A stretch of DNA of 64,000 nucleotides from Alteromonas pelagimontana. GTDB taxonomy: Bacteria > Pseudomonadota > Gammaproteobacteria > Enterobacterales > Alteromonadaceae. Below are positions 17,422 through 24,522 of the stretch, one piece after another. The DNA lies in NCBI RefSeq assembly GCF_002499975.2, contig NZ_CP052766.1, positions 3,782,001 through 3,846,000 on the forward strand, in the 5' to 3' direction. Position numbers and translations under genes: made by a program. The notes below the pieces were generated by a model. The model did not search any database. It was not told the DNA's origin and worked only from the letters and a program-made list of their open reading frames with translations. How positions within the stretch are numbered: the stretch's first letter is position 1; each line of letters begins with the position of its first letter.

Positions 17422-18297
17422 CTATAGCGCCCGTTGAAATAAAGCTAACATTCGCTTCCACGCCTTTTCAGCCTGTTCTTCATTGTAGGCTTGTGAATCT
17501 GGCGGCGTCCAGCCATGTAAAGTACCCTCATAAACCTCAATTTCTGCAGGAATATTGGCTTTCTTATAAGCCTCTACAAGCATAGGTTTCATATCGGGAT
17601 GCTTTTCATTATCGTTTTCTGCGATTGCGTGAAGCACTTGTGCATCAGTGCCGGGAATGGTCAGGTGCGGGCTATTCGGCTCATCAGTTGCCAAACCGCC
17701 GCCGTGAAATGTGGCTATTGCGCCAATCCGATTGGGCATTGCTGCGGCAGCAAACATGGCGAACGGACCACTCATGCAGTAGCCCATTACGGCACCCTGA
17801 CGGGATTTATCTACCTGCTTTTGTTTATCCAGAAATCTGAAAAAAGCTTGTGTATCCGAAACCACTGCATCGGCTGTGAGCTTTTCGCGCATAGGGCTAA
17901 GAATCTCCCATGCAGCATCAGAGGGGAAAGTGACATTTTCTGGTAGCGCCAGGCCTTTGGTATCGCGGTAAAAAGGATTAACCACCAGTACGCCATAGCC
18001 TTGTGCTGCCAAACGCCTTCCCATTATGTCAAAAGCTGGTCTACGCCCCTTAATATCCGGCCACATGACAACTGCTGGGTGCTTACCACTGGCAGGAGCA
18101 ATGTAAAGACAATCGGCCTCACCGTCGCGGGTGGTCACAGTTACCTGTTGTTCGGTGACATCAGCGGCACCAATGGCAAACTGAGGAAAGGCGGCGACAA
18201 TACCGCTGGCTGCCATCATTTTGCCGAAGTTGCGTCGGTTCAGCTTGTTCAAGCTCAGAAATTTTTCAATATCTTTTTCCGTTTGACTATCACACAT
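17422..18297 (-). CDS. Dienelactone-hydrolase-family protein with Tat-like leader
   Basis: 291 residues. The N-terminus carries a twin-arginine-like leader (LNRRNFGKM followed by a hydrophobic stretch to about residue 44). The alpha/beta-hydrolase core has the dienelactone-hydrolase cysteine nucleophile in MGYCMSG (C174), D229 in ENDNEKH and H261 in LHGW. Family members hydrolyse lactones or esters. It is likely exported to the periplasm, beside the GMC oxidoreductase genes, where lactones could form by sugar oxidation; the true substrate is unknown. The gene is separated from the next upstream gene by about 340 bases, so it may have its own promoter. Confidence 0.8.
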   Translation of the reverse strand: MCDSQTEKDIEKFLSLNKLNRRNFGKMMAASGIVAAFPQFAIGAADVTEQQVTVTTRDGEADCLYIAPASGKHPAVVMWPDIKGRRPAFDIMGRRLAAQGYGVLVVNPFYRDTKGLALPENVTFPSDAAWEILSPMREKLTADAVVSDTQAFFRFLDKQKQVDKSRQGAVMGYCMSGPFAMFAAAAMPNRIGAIATFHGGGLATDEPNSPHLTIPGTDAQVLHAIAENDNEKHPDMKPMLVEAYKKANIPAEIEVYEGTLHGWTPPDSQAYNEEQAEKAWKRMLALFQRAL

Positions 18298-18640
18298 AGC
18301 AGGTTTCCATTGAATATAATTGTTAGGAATTCATTGTAGTAGGTTAGCAGGAGGATGTGGAAAATTAACCCGCTTTTATCCACTTTTACCGAACGACGAA
18401 TGGCTAAATAACCCGACTCGGGATAGGAATTGTCGTATAGACTTTAAACATCCTTTTATATCAGGATGTAAGATATAGCTGTCGATTGTTCTTAAGCTAA
18501 TATTGAGCGGCGCGGCTTATCCTGAGTTGAGGTTAAATATTTAAAACTTAAGGCATGACGGGCGGGGAAGAGTAATGGTCTTTTACGCAAGTGGTAAAAC
18601 CACCCGTAGCAGACGGTGAGTGTCAGCTACGGGTAGCGGA
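18298..18640. other. Gene-free stretch
   Basis: Upstream region of the dienelactone-hydrolase-like gene. Apart from the hairpin at its right end (18602-18634) I see no coding sequence or clear operator. Confidence 0.5.
18602..18634 (-). terminator. Hairpin after the TIM-barrel lipoprotein gene
   Basis: Stem ACCCGTAGC/GCTACGGGT with a 15-base loop, seven bases after the stop of the minus-strand gene and followed on that strand by GGTTTTACC. The T run is short. Confidence 0.5.
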
Positions 18641-19552
18641 TTAACGGGCGCTTTTTATGATTCCATCAAAGCCAGCTTTCGATTGCGTCAGCGCTTCCAT
18701 AGGAGAAAGTCCATTAGGATATTCTTCCTGTTCGATAACAATCCACTTCGCACCACCATCAGTGATGGTAGCGGTATACACGGCTTTCCAGTCGATATTG
18801 TCTTTTCCAATAATCGGCACGTACTGGCTATCTTCCGCTACGTCTGACTTAAAGTGTGTGGTGAGCGTGCGCCCAGGGTAATGCTTTACAAACGCGATAG
18901 GATCTTCGCCGGCATCTATTGTCCAGCCCACATCCTGCTGAAGGATCACTGACTTCGGCGTATTCTCCGCCAGATATTCCAAATAGCTGGCATCGCCGTA
19001 ATCCTGCCACTCTTGAGCGTGGTTGTGAAAACCCACTCGCATGTCCAATGGCTTAAGTTTTTCGGCAAGGGCAGAAAGGTCTTCAGCAACCGCTTTCACA
19101 TCGTCGCCATTAAATGCGCGGTCGTCCCAAGGAATGATAAGCCATGATGCGCCCAGCTTTTTATAGAAGTCAGTGGTATTGTCAAAGTTATTTTTTAACT
19201 GATCGATACCCACGTGGGCACCACTGGCTTGTAAACCGATAGACGCTAAATAGTCTTTTAACCCTTCTGGATCCTCAGCATAAGGGCCAAAATCGCCGGC
19301 AAATTCCACACCATCAAACCCTAAGTTGGCAATCTGTTCCAACGTACCTTTAAAGTCCGCTTTAAGAGAGTCTTTGACCGAGTAAAGTTGAACGCTTACT
19401 TGCGGGGCTTGCGCTGACGTTGCTTCAGCCGCGCCCTCTGGCTGCTTTGGCTGTTGGGTTTGCGGCTCGCTGCATCCGCCAATGGCAAACAACACAACGG
19501 AAATGCCCACGGCGGAGAGTAACTTGCGCTTAAACTGATAGATGGTGTTCAT
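18641..19552 (-). CDS. Sugar phosphate isomerase/epimerase-like TIM-barrel lipoprotein
   Basis: 303 residues with a lipobox (IGGC, Cys at about residue 27) and a low-complexity Gln/Ala/Pro linker, then an AP-endonuclease-2/xylose-isomerase-like barrel (VQLYSVKDSL, GFDGVEFAGD, VGFHNHAQEW, LQQDVGWT, HFKSD). The acidic and histidine residues typical of metal binding are present. Its start overlaps the GMC oxidoreductase stop by four bases. Periplasmic proteins of this type occur with GMC dehydrogenases and may isomerise or cleave oxidised (keto) sugars. The substrate cannot be read from the sequence. Confidence 0.83.
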   Translation of the reverse strand: MNTIYQFKRKLLSAVGISVVLFAIGGCSEPQTQQPKQPEGAAEATSAQAPQVSVQLYSVKDSLKADFKGTLEQIANLGFDGVEFAGDFGPYAEDPEGLKDYLASIGLQASGAHVGIDQLKNNFDNTTDFYKKLGASWLIIPWDDRAFNGDDVKAVAEDLSALAEKLKPLDMRVGFHNHAQEWQDYGDASYLEYLAENTPKSVILQQDVGWTIDAGEDPIAFVKHYPGRTLTTHFKSDVAEDSQYVPIIGKDNIDWKAVYTATITDGGAKWIVIEQEEYPNGLSPMEALTQSKAGFDGIIKSAR

Positions 19553-21279
19553 GATAGTCTTCCTGCTTTAACTTCCTTGGCTGCGTAATCGACGGCTCTG
19601 GCAGTAATTGCCATAAAGGTAAGTGAAGGATTGCCTACCCCTGACGAACAAAAGCTGGAACCGTCGGTGACGAATAAATTAGGTACATCATGGGATTGGT
19701 TATACCCATTAACAATAGAATTTTTTGGATCCCGGCCCATTCTGGCGGTGCCAACTTCGTGAATGGCCAATCCAGGCGGTTGCCCTAAAAGTTGTTGTTT
19801 AATATTGGTAAAGCCAGCTTTTTTCATCATATCGCTGCCCACTTCCAACGCGCTGTTCATCATTGCATTTTCATTATCCGACCATTGGCAGTGAATATGC
19901 AATTGCGGAATTCCCCATTTGTCTTTTTTGGTGGCGTGCAGCGATACCTGATTATCACGGTTAGGCAACATTTCTCCCTGAGCCTGTAGCCCCATGCCCC
20001 AGCTTCCCGGGTTGTGAAGCATGTTTTTAAAGGACACACCAAAACCATCGGCATTAGCCATATATTGCCAATCGCTTCTTGATGCGCTGCCCGCAAACGC
20101 ATAGCCTCGCTTGAACGCTTTGTGATATTTCGAAGGCTCATAATGAAAATTTGGCACATATAAAGACGCAGGACGTCTTCCTACGTAGTATTCATCCTCG
20201 TAACCATCAATATTCGCAGTTACCAGTGCGTTGTAGTTATGGTCCATCAAATACTGTCCAAGTACGCCGGAGCTATTGGCAATACCGTTGGGAAAACGTT
20301 TGGAACGACTGTTCAGCATAATTTGTGTAGTGCCAAGTGTCGATGCGCACATAAATACAATTTTACCGAAGTATTCCCGCTCTTTAAGGGTGTCGTTATC
20401 AATAACGCGCACACCTTTTACGCGATTAGTCGCTTCATCATAAATTAAGCTTTCTACTACGCTATTGGGCGCGATGTGCAGGTTACCGGTAAGAGCGGCA
20501 GCAGGCAAAGTAGCGCTTTGTGTGGAAAAATAGGCGCCGAAGGAACAGCCTTTTTGGCATTCGTTTCTTGCCATACAGCGCATACGACCTAAATCAACCT
20601 GCACTTGTTGAGGTTCGGTAAGATGCGCGCAGCGGCTTATAATCACCGGTTTATCCGGCACTTCCTGCTTCATTTTTTCAGCGAAATATTTTTCAGGCGC
20701 AGTCATCTCAAACGCGGGCTGAAAGACACTATCAGGAAGCTGTGGCAGGTTCTCTTTGGAACCACTAATGCCTACAAAGCGCTCAACATACTCATACCAA
20801 GGCGCAAGGTCTTTATAACGAATAGGCCAATCATTCCCGTGTCCGTCACGTGAATTGGCAAGAAAATCAAATTCACTCATTCGATAGGACTGACGGTGCC
20901 ACAACATGGATTTACCGCCTAACTGATTGGCGCGTATCCAACTAAACTCAGTTCCTTCGCTTGTGGAATAGGGGTAATCTTTGTCGTTACCAAAAAATTG
21001 CTTGGTACCATCGTTAAATGCGTAACACTGCTTCTGAATTTTATATTGCTCTTCGGCAAGTTCACGGTCGACTTTGGTTCGGTTAGGGTATTCCCAGGGC
21101 GGCTTCCCTTCGGTGATGTAGTCTTTTCTATGAGTCACCACTCGACCGCGTTCAATCATCAGGGTTTTAAAACCCTTTTCACATAATTCTTTCGCCGCCC
21201 AGCCGCCAGTGATGCCTGAGCCAATGACAATAGCATCGAAATTTTCATTCGATTGTTCGATATAGGTTTCTTTTTTCAT
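19549..21279 (-). CDS. GMC-family FAD oxidoreductase (sugar/glycoside dehydrogenase large subunit)
   Basis: 576 residues. The FAD-binding GxGxxG is near the start (IGSGITGGWAAKEL), with WIRANQLGGKSMLWHRQSYR and the C-terminal GMC segment (GTARMGRDP, LFVTDGSSF). It has no signal peptide; such large subunits are exported by riding with a Tat-bearing small subunit, and that partner is the preceding gene (gap 27 bases). The pair resembles glucoside 3-dehydrogenases and gluconate 2-dehydrogenase type enzymes, which normally pass electrons to a cytochrome c. No cytochrome gene is seen nearby. It likely oxidises sugars or oligosaccharides in the periplasm. Confidence 0.88.
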   Translation of the reverse strand: MKKETYIEQSNENFDAIVIGSGITGGWAAKELCEKGFKTLMIERGRVVTHRKDYITEGKPPWEYPNRTKVDRELAEEQYKIQKQCYAFNDGTKQFFGNDKDYPYSTSEGTEFSWIRANQLGGKSMLWHRQSYRMSEFDFLANSRDGHGNDWPIRYKDLAPWYEYVERFVGISGSKENLPQLPDSVFQPAFEMTAPEKYFAEKMKQEVPDKPVIISRCAHLTEPQQVQVDLGRMRCMARNECQKGCSFGAYFSTQSATLPAAALTGNLHIAPNSVVESLIYDEATNRVKGVRVIDNDTLKEREYFGKIVFMCASTLGTTQIMLNSRSKRFPNGIANSSGVLGQYLMDHNYNALVTANIDGYEDEYYVGRRPASLYVPNFHYEPSKYHKAFKRGYAFAGSASRSDWQYMANADGFGVSFKNMLHNPGSWGMGLQAQGEMLPNRDNQVSLHATKKDKWGIPQLHIHCQWSDNENAMMNSALEVGSDMMKKAGFTNIKQQLLGQPPGLAIHEVGTARMGRDPKNSIVNGYNQSHDVPNLFVTDGSSFCSSGVGNPSLTFMAITARAVDYAAKEVKAGRLS

Positions 21280-21306
21280 GTCTTAGTACTTCTCAATTCA
21301 TCTGAC

Positions 21307-21897
21307 TTAGTAAAAGGCTTTAGAACTATAAGCGCTGCCAATTTCGGAATAGGGCACAGAACCACGAAAACCGCCGGGAACAGCGAGGTAAGTCAGTTCT
21401 TTTGTTGCGCCGGGCATAGAGGTGTAATAGCCAAATACAATGAGCCCTTTGAGCATTTTAAACGCTTGATGATGTTGGTCAGTGAAGGGCGATTCTTTCG
21501 CTTCAAGCGCTGTAAGTAATTCCAACTGTTGCGTTTCCTTCGCTGCAGTAAACCCTGTGGCATATTTGTCTTCGCTACTATGAGCAATCTTGTTTAACAC
21601 TTCGACTATGGCGTCGCCTTCATTTGGCGTAAACACCGCCTGAAGTTGGTGATCAACAAAATGATGACAATTAACATCTGCTGCGCTCGGTGTATCGGTT
21701 TTGGGAATGGTGAGTTCACACACCTTCTTTAAAACTTCGGTCTGAAGCGGAGAAAATAATTTAGGCTTCTCTTTCCCATTTCCCTGGCTATAGGTTGACA
21801 ACGCAGCCATCGATTTGGAGCTTAACAGCACGCTTGCCGTTGCACTTCCTGCTATTACTGAAACGCCCTTAAGTATGTCTCTGCGGGAGATTTTCAT
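21307..21897 (-). CDS. Gluconate 2-dehydrogenase subunit 3-like small subunit, Tat-exported
   Basis: 196 residues with a clear Tat signal (SRRDILKG followed by a hydrophobic stretch), then the gluconate_2-dh3 domain (LTIPKTDTPSAADVNCHHFVD, GYYTSMPGATKELTYLAVPGG). It is the usual small subunit of periplasmic GMC dehydrogenases and carries the large subunit across the membrane. First gene of a three-gene minus-strand operon with the GMC oxidoreductase and the TIM-barrel lipoprotein. Confidence 0.88.
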   Translation of the reverse strand: MKISRRDILKGVSVIAGSATASVLLSSKSMAALSTYSQGNGKEKPKLFSPLQTEVLKKVCELTIPKTDTPSAADVNCHHFVDHQLQAVFTPNEGDAIVEVLNKIAHSSEDKYATGFTAAKETQQLELLTALEAKESPFTDQHHQAFKMLKGLIVFGYYTSMPGATKELTYLAVPGGFRGSVPYSEIGSAYSSKAFY

Positions 21898-22167
21898 TGC
21901 ACTTCTACCTTCATTGTTACTTCATAAGCCGTTATGGGGAAAACGGGAATGTTATACAACCTCAGCTCAAAGACCGTGCTTCTCGACAGCGATGTATGGC
22001 GCTTTTTCACCTTATAGCCAGCTATAGATCAGGTAAACGGGCGTTACTATTCGCCAACATATGCCGCCAACATGTGAAAGTCGAGAATACTCGCTTCAGA
22101 AATTCGGGTTGTATAGTTTATTTATATGTAAATTTTATTAACAACCTGGCGTCACTTTACCTGTTTG

Positions 22168-22181
22168 TGTAACCGGTTTCA
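22168..22181. promoter_or_regulatory. LacI/GalR-type operator-like sequence TGTAACCGGTTTCA
   Basis: Fourteen-base imperfect palindrome with central CCGG, about 270 bases upstream of the GMC operon start. It closely matches (reverse complement TGAAACCGGTTACA) the sequence at 24421-24434 and suggests shared control by a LacI protein encoded in this window. Confidence 0.45.
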
Positions 22182-22238
22182 ATTAGTTTGGAGAAAATGG
22201 TAAAAATACAAAAAGAAAACGGTAAATCATTTAAGTTT

Positions 22239-22260
22239 CTGCGGAGCCGAAGCCCCGCAG
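22239..22260 (-). terminator. Hairpin with TTCG loop behind the cupin gene
   Basis: On the minus strand the stem is TGCGGGGC/GCTCCGCA closing a TTCG loop, about 50 bases past the cupin stop. There is no strong T run, so termination is uncertain. Confidence 0.4.
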
Positions 22261-22312
22261 ATAGGTTTAAACTACCGCTAACGTTTGGCAAATTCTCGCG
22301 GTGCACGTAATG

Positions 22313-22765
22313 TTAAGGCTGTTCAGGCAGCGGTTTCCCTTTACTGTGCCACTTCATTACAACAAATTTTAGCGGAATATCCCCGGTATTTTTAATCCCG
22401 TGTGACTCCCACGGCGACGCATAAAGCATGTCACCTGTGGAGGCTGGCGTATCTTTACCATTTACTGTCCATACGCCGTTGCCTTGCGTCACCATCAGGT
22501 ATTCTTCTTCTGGATGAACATGAGGAGGATGAATTTCTTTACCAGGCTGAATGACAGCAAGCCCGGTGAGTGACTGTTCAGTTCCCACCGTATCACCGGT
22601 AAAATAGCTATAGAATACCCAGCCATCACCTTTTTCCGCTGTAGCATCTTTTAACGGCATAATAGCGGAGGTAGTAAGTTCTTCTGCTGGAGTAGCGCAC
22701 ACAGGAGCCAACATCGCGGCGCCCATTAAAACAGCAGTTATTTTAGAGGCTAAATGAAATGTCAT
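22313..22765 (-). CDS. Exported cupin-domain protein
   Basis: 150 residues: signal peptide (about 24 residues, cleavage near ATPAEE) and a single cupin_2 barrel. The first metal motif is HPPHVHPEEEYL and the second histidine lies in WESHGIKN. Family members bind a metal and act as isomerases, dioxygenases or sugar-binding proteins; nothing fixes the reaction here. It lies between the GMC operon and an aldo/keto reductase on the same strand, suggesting a periplasmic role in handling oxidised sugars. Confidence 0.8.
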   Translation of the reverse strand: MTFHLASKITAVLMGAAMLAPVCATPAEELTTSAIMPLKDATAEKGDGWVFYSYFTGDTVGTEQSLTGLAVIQPGKEIHPPHVHPEEEYLMVTQGNGVWTVNGKDTPASTGDMLYASPWESHGIKNTGDIPLKFVVMKWHSKGKPLPEQP

Positions 22766-22877
22766 GATCTACATGTTCCTTTTGGTTTAGATATTTAGGC
22801 CAACACGCCCTTGCAAAAAATTTTTTACTTTTACCGCCCGAATAACTGTTCCGAAGTATGAGTCATAACGAAGACGC

Positions 22878-22990
22878 CATTCAGAACACGCTGTAAACCC
22901 TTCCGTGGGCCTCAGCCGCAGCATCCATGCTGTTGCGCAGCGCCTGCTGCACAGCGCCTGTTGCACAGCGCCTGCGGACAGTTCTGAATG
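22878..22990. repeat. MITE-like element bounded by a 10-base inverted repeat
   Basis: CATTCAGAAC at the left and GTTCTGAATG at the right are exact reverse complements, about 90 bases apart. The interior is GC-rich with a dyad (AGCATCCATGCT) and tandem 14-base repeats. About 18 bases just inside the left end (ACGCTGTAAACCCTTCC) recur with small changes at 48671. The pattern suggests a short interspersed non-coding repeat. Confidence 0.6.
22931..22972. repeat. Three tandem 14-base repeats (TGYTGCRCAGCGCC)
   Basis: Copies at 22931, 22945 and 22959 differ by one or two bases, and a partial fourth follows. They sit inside the MITE-like element and look like local slippage expansion. Confidence 0.75.
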
Positions 22991-23143
22991 ATACCCCCGT
23001 TTTGCCTTTTCATGTGTAGCACACTTACGAACAGCTATTTAGTGTCGGTGTGATTCTTTACGCTTAGCGTTATACTAGTTGTAGCTTTACTACTTTACGA
23101 ACAACTACCATCGTGCAAGTTGTATGTCGATGTGATGTCGCTA

Positions 23144-24142
23144 TCAGCGTCTTAAAATCGCGTCAATTTGGCCAAGCTCATCTTCACTAAACCCCGGTGC
23201 TTGAGCAATTTTTACTGCCTCTTCAATCTGTGACACCCTGCTGGCACCCATTATCACCGAGGTTACAGTAGGTTGGCGGTGTAACCAGGACATAGCGAGT
23301 TGCGCCATGGTCTGACCGCGCTCTAGTGCAATTTCGGCCAATGCCTTCACCTTCGCTAACTTCTCTTGCGTAATATCGGCACGATGAAGTCTGGGACTAT
23401 CAGGACTGTTGGCTCTGGAATCCGCAGGAATACCTTCCAGATAGCGACTGGTAAGAATACCTTGCTCAAGGGGAGAAAACGGAATGCAGCCTATGCCTCT
23501 TTCCTGTAAAACGTCATGTAGATCATCTTCTTCCGTCCACCTGTCAAACATAGAATACCTTGGCTGGTGAATAAGACAGGGCGTGCCTAGTTCATTTAAG
23601 ATATCTGTGGCGTAACGGGTTTGATCAGCGGTGTAGTTTGATAACCCTACATACAGTGCTTTGCCTGATCTTACAGCGCTATCCAGTGCGCCCATTGTTT
23701 CTTCTAAGGGGGTCTCAGGATCAGGACGATGACTGTAAAAAATGTCTACGTATTCAAGGTTCATACGTTGCAGGCTCTGATCCAGGCTGCTTAACATGTA
23801 CTTCCGCGACCCCCAATCACCATAGGGGCCATCCCACATTGTATAGCCTGCTTTGGTAGAGATAACTATTTCATCTCTGTAACTTCGAAGGTTGTTTTTC
23901 AGTATCCGGCCAAAGGCGGTTTCCGCACTTCCTGGGGGAGGGCCATAATTATTCGCTAAATCAAAATGCGTAATTCCCGCATCAAAGGCAGCAAAGAGTT
24001 TTTGCTCTGCTAAACGTTGCGGCGTGTCCAGACCAAAATTTTGCCACAGACCCAGCGACACGACAGGAAGTCGCAATCCGCTGGTTCCGCAACGTTTGTA
24101 TTTCATTTTTTCGTACCGCGCTGCTGAAGCCTGGTAGTTCAT
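23144..24142 (-). CDS. Aldo/keto reductase, YghZ/GpR type
   Basis: About 332 residues. The catalytic tetrad is visible as Asp and Tyr in HFDLANNYG, Lys in STKAGY and His in YSHRPDPETPLEE. The sequence resembles the E. coli YghZ group (L-glyceraldehyde 3-phosphate reductase and related enzymes), and INTERPRO-type landmarks such as GLSNYTADQ and SPLEQGILT fit. Three in-frame ATGs lie close together (24157, 24148, 24142); GGAG favours 24142. It is divergent from the TonB receptor gene, and the shared intergenic region carries two LacI-like operators. Physiological substrate unknown. Confidence 0.85.
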   Translation of the reverse strand: MNYQASAARYEKMKYKRCGTSGLRLPVVSLGLWQNFGLDTPQRLAEQKLFAAFDAGITHFDLANNYGPPPGSAETAFGRILKNNLRSYRDEIVISTKAGYTMWDGPYGDWGSRKYMLSSLDQSLQRMNLEYVDIFYSHRPDPETPLEETMGALDSAVRSGKALYVGLSNYTADQTRYATDILNELGTPCLIHQPRYSMFDRWTEEDDLHDVLQERGIGCIPFSPLEQGILTSRYLEGIPADSRANSPDSPRLHRADITQEKLAKVKALAEIALERGQTMAQLAMSWLHRQPTVTSVIMGASRVSQIEEAVKIAQAPGFSEDELGQIDAILRR

Positions 24143-24420
24143 AGTCATGCACTCCATGTGGTCGATTTTTAATGATCACGACAATGCAATTCGGTTACAT
24201 CGCACGTTTCACTGCTAAATTCTTGAGGCACAGGGAAAAGAGCGGTGAAGTCCTCCGCGTTTCGCCCGTCTCCTATCTGTATCTGGATATAGTGAAACCT
24301 TTATATTTCCTAGGGTTATAGGTTTTGCATATAAGAACGGCTATTTTTGTAAATATTTTGCCTCTTGTAAAGACATTGTTATTGAAAAGTGAAGGTTGAT
24401 GTATTACATTGCGTGAAACA

Positions 24421-24434
24421 TGAAAACGGTTACA
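24421..24434. promoter_or_regulatory. LacI-type operator-like sequence TGAAAACGGTTACA
   Basis: Imperfect palindrome about 90 bases upstream of the TonB receptor start. It differs by one base from the reverse complement of the site at 22168-22181. Confidence 0.5.
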
Positions 24435-24436
24435 TG

Positions 24437-24448
24437 TGAACGCGTTCA
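24437..24448. promoter_or_regulatory. Perfect palindrome TGAACGCGTTCA, candidate LacI operator
   Basis: Twelve-base perfect palindrome three bases from the previous site. It has the same outer arms as the TGAACCGGTTCA sites at 32765 and 33936, with CGCG in place of CCGG. Confidence 0.55.
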
Positions 24449-24522
24449 AGATCCTTGTTGGGTTAGAGAATAAGAGATGTATCCGGATTCACTGTATCTT
24501 AACGCTAAGTAGGGACTGAAAA

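Larger units (their letters stand above)
21898..22312. other. Gene-free stretch with promoter of the GMC operon
   Basis: Contains a LacI-type operator-like sequence (22168-22181), an AT-rich promoter-like stretch nearer the GMC operon and a hairpin behind the cupin gene (22239-22260). Short open frames here look like chance. Confidence 0.5.
22766..23143. other. Gene-free stretch holding an interspersed repeat element
   Basis: No coding sequence seen. The centre is the 113-base inverted-repeat-bounded element at 22878-22990. Confidence 0.55.
24143..24522. other. Divergent promoter region between the AKR and TonB receptor genes
   Basis: AT-rich from about 24300 to 24420, with two adjacent palindromic operator-like sites at 24421 and 24437. 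No coding sequence seen. Confidence 0.55.
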
